NCBI GenBank assembly: GCA_041879425.1 | Contig: CP090855.1 | Span: 1,426,001 to 1,490,000, forward strand | Direction: 5' to 3' | DNA from: Vibrio pomeroyi | GTDB lineage: Bacteria; Pseudomonadota; Gammaproteobacteria; Enterobacterales; Vibrionaceae | Length of the DNA stretch: 64,000 nucleotides | Shown here: one piece after another, positions 7,011-15,514 of the stretch | How positions within the stretch are numbered: the first letter of the stretch is position 1 | Layout: the number at the start of each line of letters is the position of its first letter | Notes under the pieces: generated by a model | Seen by the model: the letters and a program-made list of their open reading frames with translations, nothing else | Told to the model about the DNA's origin: nothing | The model's database searches: none | Translations under genes and position numbers: made by a program

Positions 7011-9416
7011 CTAAGCCGTTTCTGATTGTGCATCGACCGAAGTCGGAGCCGTTTCAGTGACTTCCTGTATCGCCATCAGAATGCGTTCTGGCGTTGCAGG
7101 TGTGTTGAGCTTAGGAATCGCACCATCGACAGCGACATAGCTAATCGCATCTTTCAGTGCGCTCCATACCGACATACCTAACATGAAAGGTGGTTCACCC
7201 ACGGCTTTCGAGTTGAATACTGTGTCCTCTGGGTTGCTGCGGTTTTCCAAAAGGTGCGTTCTGAAATCAATCGGCATATCAGCAATCGCAGGGATCTTGT
7301 AACTCGCCGGGCCATTGGTCATTAAGCGGCCTTGTTGGTTCCAAACCAACTCCTCCGTTGTTAACCAACCGACACCTTGCACAAAACCACCTTCGACTTG
7401 GCCGAGATCAATTGCTGGGTTCAATGAAGCGCCCACGTCATGCAGAATATCAACTCGAAGAATCTTGTTTTCGCCAGTTAGGGTATCGATGATGACTTCT
7501 GAACAAGATGCGCCGTATGCGTAGTAATAGAACGGGCGGCCGCGCGCTTTCTCGTGATCGTAATAGATCTTTGGAGTGCGGTAGAAGCCAGTGCTCGATA
7601 GCGAGATTTGATTAAACCAAGCCAGTTCAACAAACGAGTTGAACGTCATGATTTCATCGCGGATCTGCACCATACCGTTCTTAAACACCACCTCCTCAGG
7701 CCACACTTTGAAGTGCGAAGAAGCGAAGTCTATCAGGCGCTGCTTAATGGTTATTGCGGCGTTTTGCGCGGCCTTACCGTTGAGGTCGGCGCCCGATGAG
7801 GCTGCGGTTGGTGATGTGTTCGGAACTTTGTCTGTGTTTGTAGCGGTGATCTGGATACGTTCGACATCGACTTGGAACTCCTGTGCAACGATTTGTGCCA
7901 CTTTGATGTTCAAGCCTTGCCCCATTTCCGTACCACCGTGATTCAAATGAATACTGCCATCGGTGTAGATATGGATGAGCGCACCTGCTTGGTTTAAGAA
8001 AGTCGCAGTAAACGAGATGCCGAATTTCACAGGTGTGATCGCTAGGCCTTTCTTCAAGATAGGGCTTTGCTTGTTGAACTCAGCGATTTCTTTACGACGT
8101 GCGTGATAGTCACTGCTGCGTTCAAGCTGTTCGGTTATCTCAGGTAAAAAGTTGTCTTCAACGGTTTGGTAGTAATGGGTTACGTTACGGCCTTCTTCGC
8201 CGTAGTAGTTCGCCTTACGTACTTCCAAAGGATCTTTTTTCAGGTAACGCGCAATCTCATCCATGATGTGTTCGATAGTCATCATGCCTTGCGGGCCACC
8301 AAAGCCACGATACGCAGTGTTCGATGCTGTGTTGGTTTTGCATCGATGACCAACCACAGTTGCATCGCCTAAGTAGTAAGCGTTGTCTGAGTGGAACATT
8401 GCACGGTCGACGATAGAGCTTGATAAGTCTGGTGAGTAACCACAGTTACCTGCAACGGTAATGTCTGCACCTTGAATCACACCATTGTCGTCAAAACCGA
8501 CTGTGTATTGATTGTAGAACGGGTGGCGTTTACCGGTTTGCTGCATGTCTTCATTACGCAGCAGACGCATTTTGGTAGGTCGGCCTGTAAGGTGGGAAAT
8601 CACCGCAGCCATACAGGCTGGAGAGGCTGCTTGAGTCTCTTTACCACCGAAACCACCACCCATACGACGCATATCAATCACCACTTTGTGCATCGGAACG
8701 CCAATCACTTCCGCAACCAGTTTTTGAACTTCGGTTGGGTTTTGAGTCGAGGTGTAGACGATCATGCCGCCGTCTTCGGTTGGCATTACGCTACTGATTT
8801 GGGTTTCTAGGTAGAAGTGTTCTTGTCCGCCGATCTCTAGGTCGCCAGAGATCACGTGTTTTGCTTTTGCCAGTGCGGCTTTCGAGTCACCACGCTGTTG
8901 AGTGTGGCTTTCTGTTACGAAGTGCTCTTTTGCTAGCGCTTCTTTTACATCAAGAATCGCTGGTAGCTCTTCGTATTCAATAATGGCTGCGTGCGCGGCT
9001 TTGCGTGCGGTTTCTAGATCGTTTGCTGCTACCGCAATTACCGGTTGGCCGTAGTATTCAACCTTGCCGTCAGCAAGCAGTGGGTCACCTGGAAGTATCG
9101 CACCGATATCCAGTTCACCCGGAACGTCTTTGGCTTGAATGGCAATAGCCACGCCTTCAAATTCGTAACACGGTGATAAATCTATCTTGGTGATGTTGGC
9201 GTGCGCTTGAGTGCTCAGGCGAGCGTAAACGTGCAGCTGATTTGGGAACTCTAGGCGGTCGTCAATGTATACCGCTTCGCCCGTGACTTGCTTGGCTGCA
9301 CTGTCGTGTTTAACGCTTTTGCCTACGCCAGTTTTTAGGTCTTGTTTTGCAATGGTAACCATCTCTTCGTGGGTCATCGCATTGCTCTTGTGAACAGAGG
9401 AATTTGAATTAGACAT
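7011..9416 (-). CDS. xdhB: Xanthine dehydrogenase, molybdopterin-binding subunit
   Basis: The 801-residue large subunit carries the molybdopterin active site that oxidises hypoxanthine and xanthine to urate. Seen: the N-terminal a/b hammerhead (SVKHDSAAKQVTGEAVYIDD), the cofactor-binding GGGFGGKETQ near residue 255, AYRGFGGPQGM near residue 370, GGTEMGQGLN near residue 495, PTAASSGADLNGKA near residue 535, and the C-terminal KAVGEPPFMLG near residue 740, which contains the conserved active-site Glu. Length fits bacterial XdhB (about 760-800). Its start overlaps the 3' end of xdhA by 8 bp, indicating translational coupling. Confidence 0.96.
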   Translation of the reverse strand: MSNSNSSVHKSNAMTHEEMVTIAKQDLKTGVGKSVKHDSAAKQVTGEAVYIDDRLEFPNQLHVYARLSTQAHANITKIDLSPCYEFEGVAIAIQAKDVPGELDIGAILPGDPLLADGKVEYYGQPVIAVAANDLETARKAAHAAIIEYEELPAILDVKEALAKEHFVTESHTQQRGDSKAALAKAKHVISGDLEIGGQEHFYLETQISSVMPTEDGGMIVYTSTQNPTEVQKLVAEVIGVPMHKVVIDMRRMGGGFGGKETQAASPACMAAVISHLTGRPTKMRLLRNEDMQQTGKRHPFYNQYTVGFDDNGVIQGADITVAGNCGYSPDLSSSIVDRAMFHSDNAYYLGDATVVGHRCKTNTASNTAYRGFGGPQGMMTIEHIMDEIARYLKKDPLEVRKANYYGEEGRNVTHYYQTVEDNFLPEITEQLERSSDYHARRKEIAEFNKQSPILKKGLAITPVKFGISFTATFLNQAGALIHIYTDGSIHLNHGGTEMGQGLNIKVAQIVAQEFQVDVERIQITATNTDKVPNTSPTAASSGADLNGKAAQNAAITIKQRLIDFASSHFKVWPEEVVFKNGMVQIRDEIMTFNSFVELAWFNQISLSSTGFYRTPKIYYDHEKARGRPFYYYAYGASCSEVIIDTLTGENKILRVDILHDVGASLNPAIDLGQVEGGFVQGVGWLTTEELVWNQQGRLMTNGPASYKIPAIADMPIDFRTHLLENRSNPEDTVFNSKAVGEPPFMLGMSVWSALKDAISYVAVDGAIPKLNTPATPERILMAIQEVTETAPTSVDAQSETA

Positions 9417-10854
9417 AAGACGTTACCCTTGTTTCGATTTGGTTGTTTTTGTTCTGCTGTTCAATGAAGTAGCGACGCAACATATTTGCTGCCGACAATG
9501 AACGGTATTCTTGGCTTGCACGGAAATCGGATAGCGGCTCAAAGTCGTTATACAGTTCCTGCATCGCTAACTTAATATTAGCGTCTGTCCACGGTTTGCC
9601 TAATAACGTGTTTTCACAACGCGCCGCGCGCTTAGGCGTTGCAGCCATACCACCAAAGGCGATACGAGCGTAAGAAACCTTGCCGTCTTCAATTTGAATA
9701 TCGAACGCACCACATACCGCAGAGATGTCATCGTCTAAACGTTTAGACAGCTTGTAAGCTCGGAAGCTGTCGTTAGTTGGCTTAGGAATGATGATATGTT
9801 CGATGAATTCACTCTCTTTCTGGGCCGTCACTTTGTAGCTGATGAAGTAATCTTCGATCGGCATGGTGCGTGACTCATCACCGCAACGAAGTTTGATCTT
9901 TGCGTTAAGGGCAATCAGCAGAGGAGGGGTGTCACCGATAGGTGAAGCATTCGCAACATTACCGCCGATGGTGCCTTGGTTACGCACTTGCAGTGAAGCA
10001 AAGCGGTGTAGCAGTTCACCAAAATCTGGGTAGTGTTTTTTCAGCAGTGCGTATGAATCACTGATAGGCAGGTTGGCACCAATGATTAAATCGGTGTCAG
10101 TTTCTTCGCATACCTTCATGTCTTCGACAAGGTTTACGCTGATCAGTGTTTCAATCTCGCGATGGAATTGCGTCACTTCCAGTGCTAAATCCGTGCCGCC
10201 AGCAACCAGCTTAGCGTTCGGATGCGCTTGAAAAAGCTTGGCCAACTCATCCGTGCTTTTCGGGGAAAAAGCGGTGAGGTGACCAAGGCGTAAGTTGGCT
10301 TCGGTGTCTTGAATATCTTCTAGCTTCTTGATGGTGTTGCGTTCAAGTTCAGCGAACTGGTCGATCAAAGGTTGGTCTGTTGAAAGCGACATTGCAGCAT
10401 CAACAATTGGTCGGTAGCCCGTACAGCGACATAAGTTACCCGCCAATGATTCCATGACATCTTCTTTGCTCGCATCGGGTTTGTTCTTGCCTAGCGCAAA
10501 CATCGACATGATGAAGCCCGGCGTGCAGTAACCACACTGTGAACCGTGAAAATCAACCACCGCTTTTTGTACAGGGTGCAGTGACTTATCTCGGTTTTGT
10601 AGATCTTCTACTGTGATCAGTTGCTTGCCATGCAGCGCTGAAACGAACGTAAGGCAAGAGTTCACCGAGCGGTATTGCAGCTGTCCATTAACCACTTCAC
10701 CTAAAACGACGGTACATGCGCCACAGTCACCGGACCCACAACCTTCTTTGGTACCAGTTTTATTAACCTTGGTACGAAGGTAGTTGAGCACTGTCATATT
10801 CGGCGACAGATTGTCTTCACGTCTTATTTCCTGATTGAGCAAAAAAGTAATCAA
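9409..10854 (-). CDS. xdhA: Xanthine dehydrogenase, small subunit (2Fe-2S and FAD)
   Basis: The 481-residue subunit passes electrons from the molybdenum site to NAD+ through two 2Fe-2S clusters and FAD. Seen: plant-type ferredoxin motif GCGSGDCGACTV (residues about 38-49), the second cluster motif CGYCTPGF near residue 108 and NLCRCTGYRPI near residue 143, then the FAD domain with KLVAGGTDLALEV near residue 218 and GTIGGNVANASPIGDTPP near residue 295, and the CO-dehydrogenase flavoprotein C-terminal domain. The start codon is TTG at 10854, chosen because AAGGAGGT stands just upstream. It heads the purine operon and is probably controlled by the palindromes at 10897-10993. Confidence 0.95.
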   Translation of the reverse strand: MITFLLNQEIRREDNLSPNMTVLNYLRTKVNKTGTKEGCGSGDCGACTVVLGEVVNGQLQYRSVNSCLTFVSALHGKQLITVEDLQNRDKSLHPVQKAVVDFHGSQCGYCTPGFIMSMFALGKNKPDASKEDVMESLAGNLCRCTGYRPIVDAAMSLSTDQPLIDQFAELERNTIKKLEDIQDTEANLRLGHLTAFSPKSTDELAKLFQAHPNAKLVAGGTDLALEVTQFHREIETLISVNLVEDMKVCEETDTDLIIGANLPISDSYALLKKHYPDFGELLHRFASLQVRNQGTIGGNVANASPIGDTPPLLIALNAKIKLRCGDESRTMPIEDYFISYKVTAQKESEFIEHIIIPKPTNDSFRAYKLSKRLDDDISAVCGAFDIQIEDGKVSYARIAFGGMAATPKRAARCENTLLGKPWTDANIKLAMQELYNDFEPLSDFRASQEYRSLSAANMLRRYFIEQQNKNNQIETRVTSYV

Positions 10855-10896
10855 GAGACCTCCTTGTAAATCGACATTGTTCCATGTGTATTCTTT

Positions 10897-10939
10897 TTGA
10901 CTTCTAGGTCAATAATTATCCATCCTGACCCTGTGGTCA
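10897..10939. promoter_or_regulatory. Two GGTCAA-type inverted repeats before xdhA
   Basis: TTGACTTCTAGGTCAA (10897-10912) and TGACCCTGTGGTCA (10926-10939) are palindromic arrangements of the same half-site (TGAC/GGTCA), centred about 28 bp apart, 43-85 bp before the xdhA start codon. They differ from the GntR-type palindrome further upstream and may bind a second regulator or lie over the promoter. Confidence 0.5.
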
Positions 10940-10981
10940 ACTATTTATTTACAAAAATGCAACAACATTGCACTTTGATGG

Positions 10982-10993
10982 ATTGTATACAAT
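10982..10993. promoter_or_regulatory. GntR-type operator upstream of xdhA
   Basis: Perfect palindrome ATTGTATACAAT, about 130 bp before xdhA. GT-N-TA-N-AC palindromes of this form are typical sites for GntR-family regulators of the FCD class, and such a regulator is encoded nearby. Related sequences occur at 11073-11086 and 12113-12136. Confidence 0.7.
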
Positions 10994-11072
10994 TTTATTT
11001 TGGTTGTAGTTGTTTGTTTTATTGGGATTTAAATTGGAAGTGTTGAGTTTGTGGTGTGAATGAATTAATGGC

Positions 11073-11086
11073 TATGTATACAAAAT
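11073..11086. promoter_or_regulatory. Possible third GntR-type site
   Basis: TATGTATACAAAAT contains the same TGTATACA core as the xdhA and gntR operators and lies in the same 458-bp gene-free stretch (10855-11312). Nothing else gene-like is convincing in that stretch apart from the regulator's terminator. Confidence 0.4.
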
Positions 11087-11213
11087 AAAGACAAGAATTT
11101 TGGCATTGGCGGAGCAAATACTGTAGAAGCTAAGAGCGCTATTTAGGCCAGAATAGAGAGTGTTTTGAGGTGAAATGAGTCGATCTTCGCGTCTATCATT
11201 ATGGGGAGAACAT

Positions 11214-11247
11214 AAAAAGAGAAGTAAACGCAGAGGCTTACTTCTCT
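11214..11247 (-). terminator. Rho-independent terminator of the GntR gene
   Basis: AGAGAAGTAA (11218-11227) pairs with TTACTTCTCT (11238-11247). On the minus strand the stem is followed by five T. It lies about 65 bp beyond the end of the regulator gene. Confidence 0.85.
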
Positions 11248-11312
11248 CCCGTCTTGTTAACAAAAGGTTGTTAAAAGAACGTTGTTAGAGCTGGATTGGA
11301 ATGGTCAACTCG

Positions 11313-12047
11313 TTATGATTTGTTCTTAAGCAAATCTGAGAACACAACATGCAGGTCGCTCGATGCGGTGCTGCTGTCCAGGTTGAGCTTAGAACGAATG
11401 TGGCTCAAGTGTTCTTTCATCAACTCGACGGCTTGCTCTTCATCGCCAGACTCAATCGCATCAAGCAATCCTTCGTGTTCATCCAAAGAACAGTTCGAGT
11501 GATTACCTGTTTCGTATTGAGCGATCAGCAGTGAGGTTTGCGACACTAGGCTGCGCTGGAAGGCAAGCAGTGGTGCGTTTTCTGCCATCTCTGCCAGTTT
11601 GATGTGGAACTCACCAGACAAACGTAAGCCAGAGCCGTAGTCACCTTGGTCAAAGGCACAGTTCTCTTTCGCGACCAATTTTCTACACTCTTCGATCTGA
11701 GCTTTGGTTGCGTTTTTCACTGCAAGTTCGGTGATAGCAAGCTCCATCACTTCACGCGCTTTAAATATCTGTTTGGCTTCGTCTACCGTTGGCGCAGCAA
11801 TCATGGCACCTCGGTTTGGACGGATCACCACAACTTGTTCTAAAGAGAGACGCAATAAGGCACGGCGAATGATAGTGCGGCTAACGCCAAATATTTCTGC
11901 TAACGCTTCTTCGCTTAATTTGGTGGCTGGTGGCAGCCTTTGTTCTAGTATCGCGTCGAAGATATGGCAGTAAACAACATCGTCTTGAGTCTGGCCTGTT
12001 ACTTTTGTTTTTACACCTTTGGAGACAGAATTTTTGAGAGCTGTCAT
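11313..12047 (-). CDS. GntR family transcriptional regulator, FCD (FadR-C) class
   Basis: The 244-residue protein has a GntR winged helix at residues about 25-90 (ATKLSEEALAEIFGVSRTIIRRALLRLSLEQVVVIRPNRGAMI) and an all-helical FCD ligand-binding domain (FKAREVMELAITELAV, FHIKLAEMAENAPLL, HEGLLDAIESGDEEQAVELMKEHLSHI). The His and Asp residues expected to bind a metal and an organic acid or purine-derived ligand are in the usual positions (SGEFHIKLAEM, MKEHLSHI). The gene points the same way as the xdh operon but lies upstream of it and has its own terminator. Matching palindromes before both suggest that it represses or activates purine catabolism and controls itself (inference). Confidence 0.92.
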   Translation of the reverse strand: MTALKNSVSKGVKTKVTGQTQDDVVYCHIFDAILEQRLPPATKLSEEALAEIFGVSRTIIRRALLRLSLEQVVVIRPNRGAMIAAPTVDEAKQIFKAREVMELAITELAVKNATKAQIEECRKLVAKENCAFDQGDYGSGLRLSGEFHIKLAEMAENAPLLAFQRSLVSQTSLLIAQYETGNHSNCSLDEHEGLLDAIESGDEEQAVELMKEHLSHIRSKLNLDSSTASSDLHVVFSDLLKNKS

Positions 12048-12112
12048 AGAGATAAGGGCCCTTGTTTAGTCGAGTTGGGTTGGTCGAGAATAATTCATGA
12101 GTGTTACTCTAT

Positions 12113-12136
12113 ATTGTATACATTTATCTATACAAT
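12113..12136. promoter_or_regulatory. Tandem GntR-type operators before the regulator gene
   Basis: ATTGTATACATT (12113-12124) is followed immediately by TATCTATACAAT (12125-12136). Each resembles the xdhA palindrome, and the outer halves form an inverted repeat ATTGTATA/TATACAAT. The sites start 66 bp upstream of the regulator's start codon, as expected for autoregulation. Confidence 0.65.
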
Positions 12137-12240
12137 GCCACTGGATGAAAGTGCGATGCACGCTTATTTGTTAATGACTTATAACATTTAGTTTGCAGGG
12201 AACTGTGTGCAATCTAAAGCTTTAAGCCATTCTTCTTAAA

Positions 12241-12939
12241 CTAGACGCGATTATCGCCACAGCTGTAGGCGACGATCTGGCTTATTTCGCTCAGGGTACG
12301 ACCTGACTGTTGCTGCCACTCGTTGAAAGCCTTACTTGCCGCAACTTGTGCGCGCTTAGTGTTCCGGCCGCTATCAACCACATCTGTACTGCGCAAGTGC
12401 GCTTCTACGTCAGAAGATAAGATGAATGTGTCTTTGCCCATCTGGCGCAAGGTGTAAGCACCTGTGTTACCACCTAATCGCTTACCGTGTTTCTTCAGGT
12501 AATCCCAAAGTTCTGTAATGCGTTCTGATGGCCAGTCGGCAACCATTTGTGAGAATGAATCGGCTTCACGCTTGGCATTGTGGATCATCATTGCGTTGGC
12601 AGGGATGGTCATCACTTTAGTGAGGTGGCGAATAATGCGTGGATCTTGTGCTTTCTGCTCCCACATCTCATTCGGCAGCATCAGCATTTTTTCGATGTCG
12701 AACTCAAAGAACACTTCTTCAAATTGCGGCCATTTCTTCCTCACTACATTCCACGAAATACCACACTGGAATACCTTTTCTGTAAAGGCTGCCAACCAAC
12801 GGTCGTCGGTAATTTGTGATAACTCGGCTTGTGAAAGAGGTGCACGAACAATCTTTTCGAGCTCTGCTGCGCCGCCTTTACGGTGAGCGGCACGTTGATA
12901 AATGGTGTCGAATTTTTCTTGGGTCATTGAAGGTTCCAA
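12241..12939 (-). CDS. DNA-3-methyladenine glycosylase I (Tag) family protein
   Basis: The 232-residue protein aligns with Tag-like base-excision glycosylases: ITDDRWLAAFTEKVFQCGISWNVVRKKWPQFEEVFFEFD (residues about 42-80) holds the family's Phe-x-x-Gly-hydrophobic-Trp pattern. IRHLTKVMTIPANAMMI near residue 105 and the LGGNTGAYTLRQMGKDTFILSSDVEAHL segment near residue 160 are also typical. The classical Tag zinc-binding Cys/His set is not evident, as in the Tag-like branch, so specificity for 3-methyladenine is uncertain. It is followed on the minus strand by the GntR promoter region. Confidence 0.8.
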   Translation of the reverse strand: MEPSMTQEKFDTIYQRAAHRKGGAAELEKIVRAPLSQAELSQITDDRWLAAFTEKVFQCGISWNVVRKKWPQFEEVFFEFDIEKMLMLPNEMWEQKAQDPRIIRHLTKVMTIPANAMMIHNAKREADSFSQMVADWPSERITELWDYLKKHGKRLGGNTGAYTLRQMGKDTFILSSDVEAHLRSTDVVDSGRNTKRAQVAASKAFNEWQQQSGRTLSEISQIVAYSCGDNRV

Positions 12940-13065
12940 ATTACATTTGTGTATCTTGAGTGTGTAGCCAATGTTTAATGATATGGGGTCAAATCTGGCA
13001 ATTAAAACGATTCTGTTAACTAAAGTAAGTCTGTTAATTAAGACGATCGAGCCGAGTAAAGCATG

Positions 13066-13563
13066 CTAGCTGAGCTTTAATTCCATTTGATATAGAGGCC
13101 AGGTTTTGCCATTGAATTCTTTGAACTTTGGCTCTTTGTCGACCACTTGAAAGCCCGCTTTGTCGTAGCAACGTTTTGCCCCGATATTCTGCTGAAAGAC
13201 TGCCAAGCTGATGGTGGTGACATCAGGGATTTGTTTCGCCGCTTCTAATGCACTTTCTATCATGGATTGCCCAAGCCCTTTGCCTCGTTGGTTTGGGTGA
13301 ATTGCAACTCGGCAAAAGCGAAGTTCACTGTCTGACATACGTTGAAACTCCATAAAACCGAGCAAGTCATTGGCATTCGAGTTAGTGCTAGACGTGGAGA
13401 ATGTGTAAAGCTCGACATGTGACTCTTGAGAGCGTTCGATGATGGAGGCGGCTTCTAACGGCCAACCAAAGGTTCGTCCTCCCCACAGTACGTAGTCTTC
13501 TAGGGATGTGAACCAAGTGACGATCTCGTCGGCATCGGATGCTTTAAAGCGGTTTATTTCCAT
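13066..13563 (-). CDS. GNAT family N-acetyltransferase
   Basis: A 165-residue acetyltransferase of the GNAT fold. The acetyl-CoA binding motif is RVAIHPNQRGKGLGQSMI (residues about 85-102, with the Arg/Gln-x-x-Gly-x-Gly loop). ISLAVFQQNIGAKRCYDKAGFQVVD near residue 130 is the conserved C-terminal motif. The start MEINRFKASDADEIVTWFTSLED suits the family. Substrate is unknown and the neighbours give no clue. The HD phosphohydrolase gene lies 43 bp upstream in the same direction. Confidence 0.88.
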   Translation of the reverse strand: MEINRFKASDADEIVTWFTSLEDYVLWGGRTFGWPLEAASIIERSQESHVELYTFSTSSTNSNANDLLGFMEFQRMSDSELRFCRVAIHPNQRGKGLGQSMIESALEAAKQIPDVTTISLAVFQQNIGAKRCYDKAGFQVVDKEPKFKEFNGKTWPLYQMELKLS

Positions 13564-13605
13564 ATCCTTGTCTCTTCCTTATCGTGTGTCTCTTTTTCTA
13601 AGCCG

Positions 13606-14232
13606 CTAAACTTCCGCACCCAACTGCTCAAGAAAGCCACGCATGTAGTCAGTACGCTTGTTGGCTTCTAACTTAGCGGATTCTGTATTCATAGTTTCAG
13701 CGAGCTTAAATAGCTTCACGTAGAAGTGGTCGACGCTGTAATGCTTGTCATCCAAGTTACGTTGCGTCGCGAACGGGTCTTCGTGGTTGTAAAGCTCAGC
13801 GTTAAAGCTTTGACCTACGTACAGGCAGCGAGCAATACCAATTGCACCGAGAGAATCAAGGCGATCAGCATCTTGGACTATTTGCGCTTCCAAGGTTTCT
13901 GGTGTGATGTTGGCGCTGTAGCTGTGCGTGACAATGGCATGATGGATCTCATCCAGATAGGACGCGGGATAGTCGATAGATTTGAGGAAAGAGATCGCTT
14001 TGTCTGCTGCCACTTGCGAGCTTTGGGCTCTGTCTGGATGGTTCTTAGGAAAGGTGAAGCAATCATGAAGATAAGCGGCGGGTAAAACGACTTCAAGTTT
14101 AGCCTGTTCTTGTACACACAAAGCCTTAGCGGTTTTGATGACGCGCTTAATGTGGCTAATGTCGTGCGCGGCATCTTGTGTCATTTCTCGTTGTGCAAAA
14201 TCAAGCAGTTGGTCTTCAAACTTTTCCTTCAC
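13606..14232 (-). CDS. HD domain phosphohydrolase (YedJ-like)
   Basis: The metal-dependent hydrolase has the HD pattern AAHDISHIKRV, AAYLHDCFTFPK and VQDADRLDSLGAIG, giving the expected His...His-Asp...Asp ligands, followed by the C-terminal FYVKLFKLAETMNTESAKLEANKR segment seen in YedJ-type proteins. The long open frame begins at GTG 14277, but family length and a purine-rich GGAGAAAGAG stretch favour the GTG at 14232 (208 residues). The family is reported to act on phosphate-containing small molecules or nucleotides; the substrate here is not known. Confidence 0.88.
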   Translation of the reverse strand: MKEKFEDQLLDFAQREMTQDAAHDISHIKRVIKTAKALCVQEQAKLEVVLPAAYLHDCFTFPKNHPDRAQSSQVAADKAISFLKSIDYPASYLDEIHHAIVTHSYSANITPETLEAQIVQDADRLDSLGAIGIARCLYVGQSFNAELYNHEDPFATQRNLDDKHYSVDHFYVKLFKLAETMNTESAKLEANKRTDYMRGFLEQLGAEV

Positions 14233-14350
14233 GCGTCTCTTTCTCCATATGTAGACGTTAGCAATCTTGTTGATCACCTAGCATTTATTTCACATCGACT
14301 GTAACAGTTTCAAGCGCGAGTTTTTATCTTTTATAAAAGGAATAGCAACA

Positions 14351-14376
14351 AAAAAACCGACTCTGTGAGTCGGCTT
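14351..14376 (-). terminator. Rho-independent terminator of the HAD gene
   Basis: CCGACT (14357-14362) pairs with AGTCGG (14368-14373), with extra A-T pairs outside. On the minus strand a run of seven T follows. Confidence 0.85.
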
Positions 14377-14443
14377 AATAGAGAGGCTTGTCTACGTATT
14401 TTAGGACGAGACAGATAAAAGCATTATCAACGGTAGTGAGAGC

Positions 14444-15103
14444 TTAAGCTGCAGCTTGTTGAAGCTGTGCTAGCACATCATGCAGAGAAGGGCTGATGGT
14501 GTGTCCAAGCGCTTTTACTTCGTCACATGGTTCTACTAAATCAGGGATCTGGAAGCTGATCATGTTGGCTGCCATAGAAGCGCGAATACCATTGTTTGAA
14601 TCTTCAAACGCCAAGCAAGTTTCAGGCGCAACACCTAGGCGCTCAGCCGCCAGCAAGTAAATCTCTGGGTGAGGCTTGCCGTGAGTCACTTCGCAGCCTG
14701 TGCTTAGTGAAGTGAAGTAAGAATCTAGGCCTGCTAGCTCAAGCTTCTTCTTTGCGATATCTAGCTGAGTGGAAGTTGCCACCGCGATTGGAATGTCATT
14801 CGACTTTAGCCATTCAAGCAGCTCAATCACGCCATCTTTTACTGGGATTGCTTGGTTTTTAACAATCGCACTGTAGCGCGTGCGCCATTCGTTATTCAGA
14901 GCTGGGTAGTCTAGGTTTTCACCGTAGCCATTTCGAAAAATCTGTTCGATGGTTTTTGCGTTACAGCCAATGATGCCTAGGTAAACATCCTGCAAAAACG
15001 GAACACCTTGCGCGTGACATGCTTCTTCAAATACCTGCATACAAAGTCGCTCGGTGTCGAGCAGCAGTCCATCCATATCAAAAATAGCAGCTTGAAAATT
15101 CAT
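14444..15103 (-). CDS. HAD superfamily hydrolase (beta-phosphoglucomutase-like)
   Basis: The 219-residue protein has all four HAD motifs: FDMDGLLLDTE at residue 8 (nucleophile Asp), VATSTQ near residue 110 (Thr/Ser), the Lys in HGKPHPEIY near residue 143, and AFEDSNNGIRA near residue 170 (acidic pair). The cap domain between motifs I and II is the small helical type of the beta-PGM/phosphatase branch. Such proteins dephosphorylate sugar phosphates or similar small molecules; exact substrate is open. It is a single gene with its own terminator. Confidence 0.92.
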   Translation of the reverse strand: MNFQAAIFDMDGLLLDTERLCMQVFEEACHAQGVPFLQDVYLGIIGCNAKTIEQIFRNGYGENLDYPALNNEWRTRYSAIVKNQAIPVKDGVIELLEWLKSNDIPIAVATSTQLDIAKKKLELAGLDSYFTSLSTGCEVTHGKPHPEIYLLAAERLGVAPETCLAFEDSNNGIRASMAANMISFQIPDLVEPCDEVKALGHTISPSLHDVLAQLQQAAA

Positions 15104-15508
15104 ATCTGTGGTTCTTAATGTGTTGTCATCGTAAGGGCGGGTATTTTGACACAGTGTTTTGGGATAGGCGAGTTAGAGTTCAGTAAAACAGCGATAATTG
15201 TATTACAAAATTTTAAGGGAGCAGGCGCAATTCGTTATGGGCTTCTGAGTGGGTGATAGCGTTTAGTTATGATATTTAAATTTTATAGATTCAGGCGTTC
15301 TAAAAGAAACAATGAACATCAGAATGCATAACAATCCTGGAGTTTCACTTGAATGAAAAATTACATTTTCGATACTTAATCGCCTGTTATCGTGACCCTA
15401 ATCTTATAAAAAACAATCCATTAAAGCGCTCAATAATTGTGTGACATACCAATAAGTAAAGTATTGAACATACAGACAAAATATCCCTAGTCCACATTTT
15501 TAGCAGGG
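15104..15508. other. 405-bp intergenic region between divergent genes
   Basis: The region separates the HAD gene (minus) from the Dcu transporter (plus) and must hold both promoters. No gene, strong palindrome or hairpin was found in it. The part next to the Dcu gene is AT-rich. Confidence 0.4.
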
Positions 15509-15514
15509 TTGCTT

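Noticed and set aside
11072..11263. 63-codon minus-strand frame
   Set aside because: It includes the GntR terminator and has no ribosome binding site or family resemblance.
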